64,000 nucleotides of DNA from positions 434,001 to 498,000 of the forward strand of contig CAVVOI010000016.1 in NCBI GenBank assembly GCA_963749825.1, read 5' to 3'. A program made the position numbers and the translations under genes. Within the stretch, counting starts at the first letter, position 1. Every line of letters begins with the position of its first letter. The notes beneath the pieces were generated by a model that was not told the origin of the DNA, ran no database searches, and worked only from the letters and a program-made list of their open reading frames with translations. Below, in pieces: positions 1-8,706 of the stretch. The stretch is from UBA11865 sp963749825. GTDB lineage: Bacteria > Chloroflexota > Anaerolineae > Promineifilales > Promineifilaceae.

Positions 1-72
1 CTGTTTCTTCGATTCGGCGACCACATCCGGGACCACGTCCGGGCCAGATGGTCCCTCAATTTCAGAACTCAT
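1..72 (-). CDS. Start of an ABC transporter permease (partial)
   Basis: Only the first 24 codons are in the window (MSSEIEGPSGPDVV...). They are hydrophilic and carry no recognisable domain. The call rests on context: it follows the ATPase gene by 49 bp on the same strand, in an operon with a sugar-binding lipoprotein and a single-domain ATPase, where the missing component is the membrane permease (RbsC-like). A GAGG box lies just upstream of the ATG. Any other downstream operon gene is possible. Confidence 0.5.
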   Translation of the reverse strand, partial: MSSEIEGPSGPDVVPDVVAESKKQ

Positions 73-121
73 AATCTCTTTACCTCAAATTATGTGTGTA
101 CAAGCCAGGGTAGAAACCCAT

Positions 122-883
122 CTAATCCAGGCTACCTGTCTCGGCAACGCGGTACATTTTTTCCATCAGGTCGTCGAGGCTGATATCGGCCGTATTAAAC
201 TCGCCGGCGACCCTTCCTCGATCGAGCACGACCACGCGATCGGCCACCGAATAAACATGGAAAATATTATGATCAATAAAAACGGCTGATTTACCCACAT
301 CCTTGATATGGCGCACGAAGTCAAGCAGCTTGCGAGTCTCTTTTAATGACAGTCCCATCGTGGGCTCGTCCAAAATGATGATTTCGGCATCGAAATAGAG
401 GGCGCGCACGATAGCCACGCCCTGCTTTTCACCACCGGAGAAGGTCTCAATGGTCGATTCCGGATTCACTGCGCTGGAGGTGAATCCCATCGAATTAATC
501 ATCAAGTTGCTAGTCTCCTTCTTCATCTTATTTACATCCAAGAGGCCATATGGTGTCCTTAGTTCGCGGCCCAAGAAGATGTTGCGCCACAACGTCTGTA
601 ACTCAGCGAGGGCGCGTTCCTGATAGACGGTTTCGATGCCCAGGCTGCGGGCCATGGGAACGGAAAGGGACTCGATATGTTTCCCGTCGATATAGAGTTC
701 GCCAGAAGTGGGCTGGTGATAACCGGTCAGAATTTTGATCAGGGTTGATTTACCGGCCCCATTGTCCCCCAACAGGCCAACAACCTCATTTTGCCCCAGT
801 TTGAAATCGACATTGCGCAAGGACTGCACTTCACCAAAGTTTTTGGATACGTTGCGCAATTCTATTCGGTAAGTTGGTTCCAT
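122..883 (-). CDS. Sugar ABC transporter ATP-binding protein, single-domain
   Basis: ATPase subunit of an importer of the ribose/xylose type. Walker A GDNGAGKST is at residues 39-47, the Q-loop VYQE near 87, the signature FSGGEK at 148-153, Walker B IIILDEPT at about 168-175, and the switch His in FIDHN near 205. At 253 aa it is half the length of RbsA/MglA, which carry two cassettes, so it resembles the one-domain ATPases paired with RbsC-type permeases. GGAGAT precedes the ATG. It lies downstream of the binding protein gene, separated by a perfect palindrome, and upstream of the putative permease. The sugar is not known. Confidence 0.9.
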   Translation of the reverse strand: MEPTYRIELRNVSKNFGEVQSLRNVDFKLGQNEVVGLLGDNGAGKSTLIKILTGYHQPTSGELYIDGKHIESLSVPMARSLGIETVYQERALAELQTLWRNIFLGRELRTPYGLLDVNKMKKETSNLMINSMGFTSSAVNPESTIETFSGGEKQGVAIVRALYFDAEIIILDEPTMGLSLKETRKLLDFVRHIKDVGKSAVFIDHNIFHVYSVADRVVVLDRGRVAGEFNTADISLDDLMEKMYRVAETGSLD

Positions 884-904
884 AGCCTATCTCCACAAGT
901 GAGA

Positions 905-936
905 GATGAGGGCCAAACGGCCGTTTGGCCCTCATC
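905..936 (-). promoter_or_regulatory. 32-bp perfect palindrome between binding-protein and ATPase genes
   Basis: The half-site GATGAGGGCCAAACGG is followed by its exact reverse complement, giving a 16-bp stem with no unpaired loop in the duplex sense. It lies in the 110-bp gap between the binding-protein gene and the ATPase gene. No T-run follows on the minus strand, so it is not a classical intrinsic terminator. By analogy with intercistronic hairpins in other sugar ABC operons, a role in stabilising the upstream mRNA or attenuating downstream expression is inferred. Confidence 0.7.
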
Positions 937-993
937 CAAGCACGGCGCGGCGCCTTCAATACAGACGGTCTTCACCGCGACGCTTGATCCAAT

Positions 994-2183
994 CTAGCGA
1001 ATTCCTTGATTTACAAGGTCGGCCAATAATTCGACATTATCAGCATGGGCGAAGCCAGCGCCGGTATCGATGTGCAGACCGGTGAAGGCAAAGTTGTCTG
1101 TCAGGCAGATCTGCAGAATGGGCAGGTAACCTTGCAGCCATTGCTGCTGATCAATTACCAGGTCCGTCCAGCCGCCGCGAATCGCTTCCACTGTTGCCGG
1201 GTTAAGATCAAAGCCAGCTCCGAAGACGTCATCCGGTCCGAGACCCGCCGCATCCATGTAGGTTTCCTGCGTCCCCGTCAGCGCGCCATGGTCGGTCACC
1301 ACCAACTTCACGTCTGGATTGGCGGACACGTAGCCGACAAAGGTCGGGATGCCGGCCGAGGCGTCGGCGTTGGTGGCATCATCAATTTCCAGGTAATCCA
1401 CGGTCAATCCTGCTTCTTCAAGGGCATCGATTACGCCCTTGGTACGCTCGCCGCGCCCGGCTTGGGCCAACAATCCCCAAACCATGGCCCGATCGCCGTC
1501 ACCTAAACCAAATCGGCTCGCGGCTTCCGCGCCTAGCGCATAACCGGCCGAGTACAATTCGGCGCCCACATAACCAAAACCACGGAGGCATATTTAGCTT
1601 CCAGTTGCGGCAGGGTTGTGTTCTGGCTGGTGACGATAATGCCTTGCTCTCTAGCATCATCTACCACAGCCTGGAAGGCATCGTCACCTGGATGACCCAT
1701 GATGGCGATACCGTCCGGCTGCGTTGCCGCCGCTTCGGCGAATTGGGTGACCATCTGTTCCGGGTTCCAATCCGACCAGACAACTTCCATATTGGCGCCC
1801 AGATCGGCCGCCGCAGCCACCGCGCCGTTATGCACGACGGATGCGAATGGACCACCGGGCGGACCACCGGGGAAGAAGACAATATCTGTATCACTGCACC
1901 ACCCGCCATCGGCAGCCGGTGCGGCGCCTTCCGTTTCGCCAGGCTCTTCGGCCATTTCTTCCTCTGCCGGTTCTTCAGCCACTTCTTCAGCAGGTTCTTC
2001 GGCCATTTCTTCCTCTGCCGGCTCTTCAGCCACTTCTTCAGCAGGCTCTTCGGCCGGGGCTTCTACTGCTTCCGTCGGAGCAGCCTCTTCTACCGGTGCC
2101 GGTTCCTCGGCGGCATCGGAACAAGCTACCAATATCACACTAAATAGAAGTAAGACGATTACCAATAGGCTAAACTTTTTCAT
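994..2183 (-). CDS. Sugar ABC transporter substrate-binding lipoprotein, frameshifted
   Basis: Extracytoplasmic sugar-binding protein of the periplasmic-binding-protein-4 (RbsB-like) type. The start chosen is the ATG at 2183, which has AAGGAG six bases upstream. A signal peptide with lipobox ILVAC is followed by a Glu/Pro/Ala tether of repeated AEEPAEE units, then the binding domain (DIVFFPGGPPGGPF..., later IAIMGHPGDDA and LVVTDHGALTG). The frame breaks near 1580: the N-terminal frame reads KYASVV then junk, while the C-terminal frame resumes as YVGAELYSAGYALG. Restoring one G in GTGGTTTT (minus strand) joins them as KYASVGFGYVGAELYS. This is either a homopolymer sequencing error or a recent inactivation. 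It is the first transporter gene after the UroD-like genes. Confidence 0.85.
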
Positions 2184-2290
2184 TTTCTTCTCCTTAAGAA
2201 TTGTCAACTATCCATTTGAACGAATTTTGCCTTCTCACTAATGCCATTTATCTCGCTGATCACCTCCTCATTCGATGAACGAAATCCCTT

Positions 2291-3400
2291 TCATTCCCAT
2301 TGTCTGATAAGTTTCAGAATGTCTAGTTCTTCTTGCTCACTATCAGTTGCTATCCACAAAAACAGGCCTTGCGGTTTCATCTCGGCCATGAATGCGTGTA
2401 GTTCTTTCTTGTTAAGATCGACAATCATGGGTACACCTCGCGCCTGTAATTCCTTCAAGAAGGGCAGCCACTGCATAATGGGTAGATCATGGCCCACACC
2501 CTGGACCCACTGCAGGGCATGAACTTGGGGCACGCTCAAAATCGCATCTAGATGCCGGGCAACGCCTTTGCCATCCACATGAAAAATATTATGGGTCATT
2601 GTCTGTACTTCGCGTTGCAGAATAGGCAGGCCAAACTCTCTGAAGAAAGCCGGCGAAATTAACGTGGAGAAGTCGCAACTTGGGATGTGCATCCTTCCGA
2701 ATGACGGAATTCCCATCCAGCTCACAGACAGTTGGTTGTGACCTTTGAGCATATCATCAAAATGATTATAGATTAGTTCAAAATCGGCGATGGCCAGGTC
2801 CACCAGTTCCCGCACCTTGTCCGGGTTATCAATCATGTCGAAGCAGAGCTGTTGCGGATCCCGCCAGGCAGCCACACAATCGAGACCCGGGTGCAGATCG
2901 GTATAACCAACCAGGAATTTTCCTGAACATTGCTCTAACGCGCATTGGGTCAGCTCTTCAAGCTTACGAAAATACTCGTTATCCGTGTCAAGTTTTAGTT
3001 TCTCGACATCAGCCCATTCACAGACAAGAGGAATGGACCAGGATGTTACTTCGCCGAATTCAAGTTCAGCGCCATAGAACGCTGCGTAGACATCAGGGCC
3101 TAGATTGGGAAAGAAAACGGGGAAGGTCTCGCCATGAAATTTTCGCCCTTCGATTGATTGAATGAACAGGTTTATCTGAGTCTCTACATTGAACCACCAC
3201 GCTTTCTTTTGTGAGGGTGAAAGCTGGGAGATGTCCTCCTTGGCCGCTTCTAGAAAAGCATTATGCGCGACAAAACGCACAGGTGGTCGATCAATGATTT
3301 CGTTTTCATACCAGGCATCGATACGCTTCATGGACATTTCAAAGTCATCCATGCCTTCTATCTGTACCGTCCACGAAGTCCGTGGTTTATGATGCGTCAT
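2291..3400 (-). CDS. UroD-like protein (uroporphyrinogen decarboxylase family)
   Basis: 369-aa TIM-barrel protein of the UroD/MtaA superfamily (COG0407-like). It is not expected to be a heme enzyme, because no heme genes are nearby and the family has many carbohydrate-cluster members. The segment HNIFHVDGKGVARHLDAI matches the family's HxxG strand. Where zinc-dependent corrinoid methyltransferases (MtaA type) have HxCG, this protein has HVDG, which argues against zinc-thiol methyl transfer. It is 26 bp from the second UroD-like gene and precedes the sugar-binding lipoprotein in the same operon. A role in catabolism of the transported compound is inferred from context only. The start could also be the Met at residue 17. 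Confidence 0.75.
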   Translation of the reverse strand: MTHHKPRTSWTVQIEGMDDFEMSMKRIDAWYENEIIDRPPVRFVAHNAFLEAAKEDISQLSPSQKKAWWFNVETQINLFIQSIEGRKFHGETFPVFFPNLGPDVYAAFYGAELEFGEVTSWSIPLVCEWADVEKLKLDTDNEYFRKLEELTQCALEQCSGKFLVGYTDLHPGLDCVAAWRDPQQLCFDMIDNPDKVRELVDLAIADFELIYNHFDDMLKGHNQLSVSWMGIPSFGRMHIPSCDFSTLISPAFFREFGLPILQREVQTMTHNIFHVDGKGVARHLDAILSVPQVHALQWVQGVGHDLPIMQWLPFLKELQARGVPMIVDLNKKELHAFMAEMKPQGLFLWIATDSEQEELDILKLIRQWE

Positions 3401-3426
3401 TCTTTACTCATCGTCCAAGAGACTCA

Positions 3427-4518
3427 CTATCCAAGGGCGCTATAGGGCGTACCAGTGATGGTGTTGACCATTGCCCAGAAGTTTTCTAGCGGTGTATCGA
3501 GTTGAACATGATGGGTAGGGGCTAGAATCAGCCCACCCTCCCGGCCAATCGTTTCCAGTCGCAGATGAACTTCTTCTTCGACGTCTACTGTAGAACCAAA
3601 TGGTAATGTATGCTGCTCATCGATGGATCCCCAAAAGCAAAGCTTGTCACCGAACTCGCTTTTGATCTGGACCGGGTCCATGCTGGCTGGTTGGATGGGG
3701 TTTAAGACATCAACTCCGATTTCAATAAGCTCGGGGATGATACGCATGATATTGCCGTCGGAATGGTAGGCAATCTTGATGTCAGGATTGATGGCCTTAA
3801 GCTCAGAGATGAAGGTCGCCATTCGCGGCTTGAGATATTTGCGCCACATGCGGGGAGAAATCATCATCTCGTTCTGAGAACCGATGTCATCGCCGGTCCA
3901 AATCATGTCGACGCCTAGTTCAACCAGTTTTTTGGCGGCCGTCAAATGGTAATGGAAAGGGATATCAAGCAGGTGATTGGCCAGGTCCGGATCTAAGGCC
4001 AGATCGAGCAGCATTTGTTCCAGACCTCGTAAGGCCCAGGCGGTTTCCAGTATGGTGGTGACGGTAACACCGACTATCCAATAATCATCTTTGAAGTTGG
4101 CAACAACCTGTGCTGCATCTGCATAAAGCTCGGGGCGGTTGGGATCAGGGGGCTGGTAACGACTGATCGTTAGGTCATCGGCGAGAGGGTGTCTTACCAT
4201 TTCAGTGTAATGACCTATACCGTAGGGTGTTTCATAGGGATGCACGTCCCAACCGATGCCCCATTCATCCACGTAGGCTTTGTCGTCCATGTAATAGGAG
4301 TTGGCCCAGCCGACGGAGGTGAGTAGTAAGTCTTCACCAAGTGCTCGTTCCAATTCATAAGTATTACCGCCGCCGTGAGGATTGTGAACCTTTTGACCTT
4401 GTATTTCCATATCTGCGCGTAGCCGATCGGCAAATTCAGGCGTGAAGCTGATCTGCATGGGGCAACGGTCTGGTTCTTTATGATCGAGGGCTAACTGGAC
4501 ACGTTCACGTGGTTTCAT
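3427..4518 (-). CDS. UroD-like protein, second paralogue
   Basis: Second UroD/MtaA-superfamily TIM-barrel protein, 363 aa. The start is the ATG at 4518, which overlaps the TGA of the LacI gene as ATGA and indicates translational coupling; an in-frame extension further upstream runs inside lacI and is discarded. Family features are MKPRERVQLALDHKEPDR at the N-terminus, a central WTGDDIGSQN strand, KIAYHSDGNIMRIIP, and the C-terminal GGLILAPTHHVQLDTP. The HSDG motif again lacks the Cys of corrinoid methyltransferases. Its tight coupling to a LacI regulator and a sugar transporter suggests a sugar-related but unknown reaction. Confidence 0.8.
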   Translation of the reverse strand: MKPRERVQLALDHKEPDRCPMQISFTPEFADRLRADMEIQGQKVHNPHGGGNTYELERALGEDLLLTSVGWANSYYMDDKAYVDEWGIGWDVHPYETPYGIGHYTEMVRHPLADDLTISRYQPPDPNRPELYADAAQVVANFKDDYWIVGVTVTTILETAWALRGLEQMLLDLALDPDLANHLLDIPFHYHLTAAKKLVELGVDMIWTGDDIGSQNEMMISPRMWRKYLKPRMATFISELKAINPDIKIAYHSDGNIMRIIPELIEIGVDVLNPIQPASMDPVQIKSEFGDKLCFWGSIDEQHTLPFGSTVDVEEEVHLRLETIGREGGLILAPTHHVQLDTPLENFWAMVNTITGTPYSALG

Positions 4519-5555
4519 GCGACGGCCTGATGAGAACTTTGGCGTACAATGAGTCCTGGTTCCATGATAACAACTTGTGCCGGTATGGGTTCTTCGTTGC
4601 GTTTTGCTTGAAGTTGACGATTCAGTAAGGATACGGCTTGACACCCCAGTTCCAGAAGATCCTGTCGAACCGTGGTTAAGGGAGGCGAGAAGTAAGCAGA
4701 CTCTGGGATGTCGTCAAATCCGACGATAGCCAAATCATGGGGTACAGAACGGCCGCAACTCGCCGCAGCCTGCAACGCTCCCAAGGCCATTGAATCATTG
4801 GAAACAAAAATAGCTTCCAGGTCCGGTACGCGATCGAGCAGCTTCATCATGGCCTTGTATCCACTGGCGGCCGTCCAATCTCCCTGCTCCTTTAGGTGTT
4901 CTAGATTCCCCATTCCATTTTGTTGAAGAATATCTTGCCAACCCAACTCGCGCTCGCGAGCCTCCCACCACTCATGCGGACCTGAAATGATACCAATATT
5001 CTGATACCCTTGCTCTAGCAAATGCGCGGTAGCCAGCCTACCTCCCAGACGATTATCTAATGCTATAAGTGACGTATTTGGGCGGGCCTTCATGCTCAAG
5101 AAAACAACAGGAGTGTCTCCTTCATTGAGATGGCCATACAACCAATCTCTCTGATCGCCTATTTCAGCTACTGCCCAGATAATCCCGGCGACTTGATTAG
5201 CAATCAATTCATTAAGCGCACGCCTTCCGGGACTTTCCAAGGGATTATGAAGGAGCCTGACCATGAGAGAAAAACCGAGTTCGTTTGCTTGCTTCTCGAT
5301 GCCAACCAAGATACGAGATGGCCCATAGAACTCCAAACCAGAACTCACAACCCCTAAGGTACTGCTGCGCCCATGACTTAAACTGCGGGCGATTTCGCTG
5401 GGGGCATAACCCAGTTCTTCTATCACTTTTTTGACACGTTTTCGTGTTCTGGGGGAAACATCGGGACGGTCATTGAGAACCCGAGACACGGTCATGGATG
5501 AAACGCCTGCCGATTTAGCAACATCCTTGATGGTAACAACCTTGGCCACTGTCAT
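4515..5555 (-). CDS. LacI-family transcriptional regulator
   Basis: 346-aa sugar-responsive repressor. The N-terminal LacI helix-turn-helix is textbook: TIKDVAKSAGVSSMTVSRVL followed by the hinge helix region (YAPSEIARSLSHGRSSTLGVV). The rest is a periplasmic-binding-like sensor domain with VPHDLAIVGFDDIPESAYFSPPLTTVRQD near the end. AAGGGA lies just before the ATG. It is the first gene of the operon. An 8-bp inverted repeat about 30 bp upstream of its start is a likely autoregulatory operator, so it probably controls itself, both UroD-like genes and the transporter. Confidence 0.92.
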   Translation of the reverse strand: MTVAKVVTIKDVAKSAGVSSMTVSRVLNDRPDVSPRTRKRVKKVIEELGYAPSEIARSLSHGRSSTLGVVSSGLEFYGPSRILVGIEKQANELGFSLMVRLLHNPLESPGRRALNELIANQVAGIIWAVAEIGDQRDWLYGHLNEGDTPVVFLSMKARPNTSLIALDNRLGGRLATAHLLEQGYQNIGIISGPHEWWEARERELGWQDILQQNGMGNLEHLKEQGDWTAASGYKAMMKLLDRVPDLEAIFVSNDSMALGALQAAASCGRSVPHDLAIVGFDDIPESAYFSPPLTTVRQDLLELGCQAVSLLNRQLQAKRNEEPIPAQVVIMEPGLIVRQSSHQAVA

Positions 5556-5583
5556 CTTCCCTTTTGACGAATGTTACCGCTAC

Positions 5584-5609
5584 CGTTATCGGTACCGTTA
5601 GCGATAACG
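5584..5609. promoter_or_regulatory. Candidate LacI-family operator
   Basis: Two perfect 8-bp arms, CGTTATCG (5584-5591) and CGATAACG (5602-5609), flank a 10-bp spacer. Within the same stretch CGTTA-GCGA-TAACG (5596-5609) forms a second, shorter palindrome and CGGTACCG (5590-5597) a third. Overlapping palindromes of this kind, 30 bp upstream of a lacI start, fit an autoregulated operator. The flanks also contain GTTACCG and TGTTAACA, so more than one dimer could bind. Confidence 0.6.
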
Positions 5610-5811
5610 ATATGTTAACAAGGTCAGATTATCTTGTCAAGGTGAATTTTGAAGAAAACAGAGTACTCGCCGAAAGTGAATTTGGGGATCAAGTGGGCAG
5701 CAACCAGCAGTGGTTGTGGCCAGGCGCTGGAAAACACACCCACACATGCGGACGAAGAACAGGGCTTGAGGCAATCCGCCCTCTGTCCCCGCTACCCCTG
5801 CCCCGGCCGAT

Positions 5812-6165
5812 CTACGTCTTGAAGCGCAAAATGATATTCTGATTACTCTCGTCGATGACCTGGACGGCCACGACCTGCCGGTGCTGGTCGCGCACCACCC
5901 AAACCAGGGTTGGGGTCTTGGTCTTGTAGCTCGACACCGATCCTTCCTGCTCCGTCTCGAAGTACAAAGCATGCCCGGTGCGAACGTGATAATACCTAAG
6001 GCTTTGTAGAGTGACCCAATCTGTTACCGGTCCCTGGTAGACCAGATCCCCGTCTCTCTCCACATGGACCATTTTGCCGGCGTACTTCTTGCTCAGCTCC
6101 TCGAAGAATACCGGCATCTGGTAGGCCATGATCTGTTCGTTGTGTGTGTATTCGGGCTCGGACAT
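5812..6165 (-). CDS. Small protein of unknown function, 117 aa
   Basis: No family was recognised. It begins MSEPEYTHNEQIMAYQMPVFFEELSK and is rich in aromatic and charged residues. There is no signal peptide or membrane segment, and the composition (TLVWVVRDQHRQVVAVQVIDESNQNIILRF) suggests alternating beta strands. GGAGATAACC lies upstream of the ATG, supporting a real gene. It is divergent from the SDR/FAD operon, with a 250-bp shared regulatory gap. Confidence 0.6.
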   Translation of the reverse strand: MSEPEYTHNEQIMAYQMPVFFEELSKKYAGKMVHVERDGDLVYQGPVTDWVTLQSLRYYHVRTGHALYFETEQEGSVSSYKTKTPTLVWVVRDQHRQVVAVQVIDESNQNIILRFKT

Positions 6166-6201
6166 GGTTATCTCCTTGTCTGGAACCTTTCGCCTGCAAA
6201 G

Positions 6202-6318
6202 GATCTTAGATCGGCTGGTCTAAGATCACAAGGGCGCGGCCGGATCAACTTTCACTCCTATTTTAGAGCAAAAAGGCAACGGATCCGAATTCGGACCCAG
6301 TTACCGAACTGGGTATCC
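6202..6318. promoter_or_regulatory. Divergent intergenic region with nested inverted repeats
   Basis: Between the divergent small gene and the SDR gene sit a hairpin with 9-bp arms GATCTTAGA/TCTAAGATC (6202-6227), a 10-bp palindrome CCGAATTCGG (6285-6294), and a 7-bp inverted repeat CCCAGTT/AACTGGG (6296-6313) bracketed by GGAT and ATCC. The first may be a leader hairpin of the minus-strand gene. The others look like an operator for the SDR operon. No regulator gene is adjacent. Confidence 0.4.
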
Positions 6319-6415
6319 ACTCCGGCCGCCCTCATTTGGACGAAAGTCTACAAAAGTTTAGAATTCAAGCGGACTTTTAATTTCGATTCACCACTCAAAC
6401 GCGGGAGATAAATCC

Positions 6416-7120
6416 ATGATAGCACAAAAGACAGCCATCATCACCGCCGCAGGCAAGGGTATAGGCGCCGCCATCGCCCAGGAATTGGCGAACAACGATT
6501 ACCAGGTCGCCCTCATGTCCAACTCCGGCGGCGCGGAAAGCCTGGCCAAGGAACTGGGCGGCATCGCCTTGACCGGTTCGGTCACCGATCCCGGAGACCT
6601 GGAAAAGTTGGTCGAAAAAACGCTGGAGACCTACGGCCGCATCGACGCCGTGGTCAACAACACAGGCCACCCATCCAAGGGACCCTTGCTCGAGATACCG
6701 GACCAGGATTGGCATTTGGGGCTGGACCTGCTGCTGCTCAACGTGGTGCGCATGGCCCGTCTGGTTACGCCGGTGATGCAAGACCAGGGCGGCGGTGCCT
6801 TCGTCAACATCTCCACCTTCGCCACTTTTGAGCCCGACCCGGCCTTCCCTGTCTCCTGCTCTTTGCGGGCGGCCATGGCCAGTTTCACCAAACTGTACGC
6901 CGACCGTTACGCCACCGACGGCATCCGCATGAACAATATCCTGCCCGGTTACGTCGACAACTACCCCGAATCGGCCGAAAACCTGATCCGGATTCCTATG
7001 GGTCGATATGCCAATACCGATGAAATCGCCCAAACCGCTCGCTTCTTGCTTTCCGACGGCGCCGGTTACATTACCGGTCAAAATATTCGCGTCGACGGCG
7101 GCATCACCCGGGCCGTTTAG
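6416..7120 (+). CDS. SDR-fold protein with altered catalytic residues
   Basis: 234-aa short-chain dehydrogenase/reductase fold, FabG-like. The nucleotide-binding turn TAAGKGIG is at residues 10-17, NNTG at 81-84, and the C-terminal signature ITGQNIRVDGG is present. The catalytic positions deviate from the family. The Ser position reads T134 (NIST). The YxxxK pair, expected 13 residues later, reads S147 and R151 (SCSLRAAM instead of YAASKAAL). Cofactor binding therefore looks retained while classical SDR proton relay is doubtful. GGGAG precedes the ATG. A 27-bp gap to the FAD oxidoreductase gene indicates one operon. Confidence 0.85.
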   Translation: MIAQKTAIITAAGKGIGAAIAQELANNDYQVALMSNSGGAESLAKELGGIALTGSVTDPGDLEKLVEKTLETYGRIDAVVNNTGHPSKGPLLEIPDQDWHLGLDLLLLNVVRMARLVTPVMQDQGGGAFVNISTFATFEPDPAFPVSCSLRAAMASFTKLYADRYATDGIRMNNILPGYVDNYPESAENLIRIPMGRYANTDEIAQTARFLLSDGAGYITGQNIRVDGGITRAV

Positions 7121-7147
7121 ATCTTTGAAAAAGGAATTTACACGAAA

Positions 7148-8323
7148 ATGACCACAACCTACGATGTGATCTTGGCCGGCGGTGGCGTGATGGGCAACGC
7201 GGCCGCTACCTATCTATTACAAGCCGACGAGCGACTCAAGGTAGCCATCGTCGAGATGGACCCCACCTATGCCCGCGCTTCTACGACCCTATCTGACGGC
7301 AACATCCGCGTGCAATTCAACCTCAAGGAGAATATTCTCATCTCCTTGTACGGCCTGGAATGCCTGCGAACCTTCGCCGAAGATATGACCGTGGATGGCG
7401 AGCGGCCCGACATCGCCTTTCGCCAACAGGGCAACCTCTTCCTGGTGGGAGAAGAGCACCGTCCCGAAGCGGAGTTGGGCCTGGTCACGCAGCGTGAATT
7501 GGGCTGCCAGGTAGAATGGTTGTCCCCGGCCGAAGTTAGTCAACGCTACCCCCTGCTGCTTCCGTCGGGCTACGCCGGGGCCACTTTCGGCGCCCAAGAC
7601 GGCACCATGGACCCCTACGCCGTCCTGCTGGCACTCAAAAAGAAGGCCATTTCCCTGGGCGCGTCCTTCGTCCAGGGTGAAGTGGTCGAGCTGCTCCAGG
7701 CCAACGGCCGGGCGACCGGCGTGCGTCTAGCCTCGGGCGACAGGTTGGCCGCCAAAGCCGTGATCAACAGCGCCGGCGCCTGGGCACCCCGGCTGGCCCA
7801 AACCGTTGGCATCGACCTGCCCGTCCGGCCGGTCAAACGCCAGGTATTCGTGGTCGAGACCGCTGCCCGTCCCCAAGACTCCCTGCCCCTCATTCTGCTG
7901 CCTACCGGCCTGTACCTGATTCACGAGCACGGCGGCCACTTCATGTGCGGCAAATCTCTGCCCGATGATCCGGTGGGTTTCGACTTCAGCTGGGACCAGA
8001 ACATCTTCAGCGAACAACTATGGCCGGAACTGGTCGACTACATCCCCTCTTTCGACCGGCTCAAGGTCACCAGCGGTTGGGCCGGCCTCTACGCCGTCAA
8101 CACGCTGGACGGCAACGCCATCTTGGGCCAATGGCCCGAAATCCAGGACCTCTACCTGGTCACCGGCTTCTCAGGTCATGGCTTCCAACAATGTTTTGCC
8201 GCCGGCCGCTACCTGGCCGAGCTGATCCTGGATCATCCACCCACCCTGGATCTGGATATCTTCTCCCCGGCCCGGGTCCTGGAAAACAAGCCCGTTTTCG
8301 AAAACGCCGGCCGGTTGATTTAA
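7148..8323 (+). CDS. FAD-dependent amine/amino-acid oxidoreductase (DAO family)
   Basis: 391-aa flavoprotein of the DAO superfamily (glycine/sarcosine oxidase-like). The Rossmann FAD motif VILAGGGVMGNAAA is at residues 8-21, followed by the acidic ribose-binding residue in VAIVEMD. Later family features are VINSAGAWAPRLA, PVRPVKRQVFVVE and the C-terminal TGFSGHGFQQCFAAGRYLAELI. The His/Cys site of covalent flavin attachment is not evident. The substrate is probably a secondary amine or amino acid, from family knowledge. A decayed copy of its last 117 bp lies at 12818-12933. Confidence 0.88.
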   Translation: MTTTYDVILAGGGVMGNAAATYLLQADERLKVAIVEMDPTYARASTTLSDGNIRVQFNLKENILISLYGLECLRTFAEDMTVDGERPDIAFRQQGNLFLVGEEHRPEAELGLVTQRELGCQVEWLSPAEVSQRYPLLLPSGYAGATFGAQDGTMDPYAVLLALKKKAISLGASFVQGEVVELLQANGRATGVRLASGDRLAAKAVINSAGAWAPRLAQTVGIDLPVRPVKRQVFVVETAARPQDSLPLILLPTGLYLIHEHGGHFMCGKSLPDDPVGFDFSWDQNIFSEQLWPELVDYIPSFDRLKVTSGWAGLYAVNTLDGNAILGQWPEIQDLYLVTGFSGHGFQQCFAAGRYLAELILDHPPTLDLDIFSPARVLENKPVFENAGRLI

Positions 8324-8706
8324 TGGAATCAACCGGCCGCCTAAACCAAGCCGGCGAATGTAGAATTGCCTTTTCCATACTTTGTCGAACCAATTTTTGC
8401 CATTTTAAAAGGATAATGTTTATAAAATAGCAACTGAACAACCTTACCAAACCCTTCTCCTCTTCCCTAGCCCCTTATCGGAGTGCCAGGCACTGGTGAC
8501 AACTACTTCCTCACCTTCAGTGCTTGGCACTTTCCTTTCACAGGCGTTTTTGAAGGTGTAATCATGTAGCCAGCGGTATTGGGCGTTTGGGCCTGCGACC
8601 ATTTTCTATTCCGGTTTTGGTCTATCTGTGCAAAAGACGAATATAATATCGAGGATTAAATATGCCTAGATAGAGGTGGCGACTCACGGTAGCCGCGACC
8701 AGGAAT
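8324..8706. other. Intergenic gap with an inverted repeat
   Basis: No gene is visible in this 383-bp gap. The arms AGTGCCAGGCACT (8482-8494) and AGTGCTTGGCACT (8519-8531) pair with one mismatch and are followed by TTCCTTTC. Each arm is itself nearly palindromic. It may terminate the FAD oxidoreductase transcript or be a regulatory site for the downstream kinase. The promoter of the kinase gene was not identified with confidence. Confidence 0.4.

Noticed and set aside
1605..2241. Long plus-strand open frames over the binding-protein gene
   Set aside because: They are antisense shadows of the Glu/Pro/Ala-repeat linker; low complexity, no ribosome site, no family.
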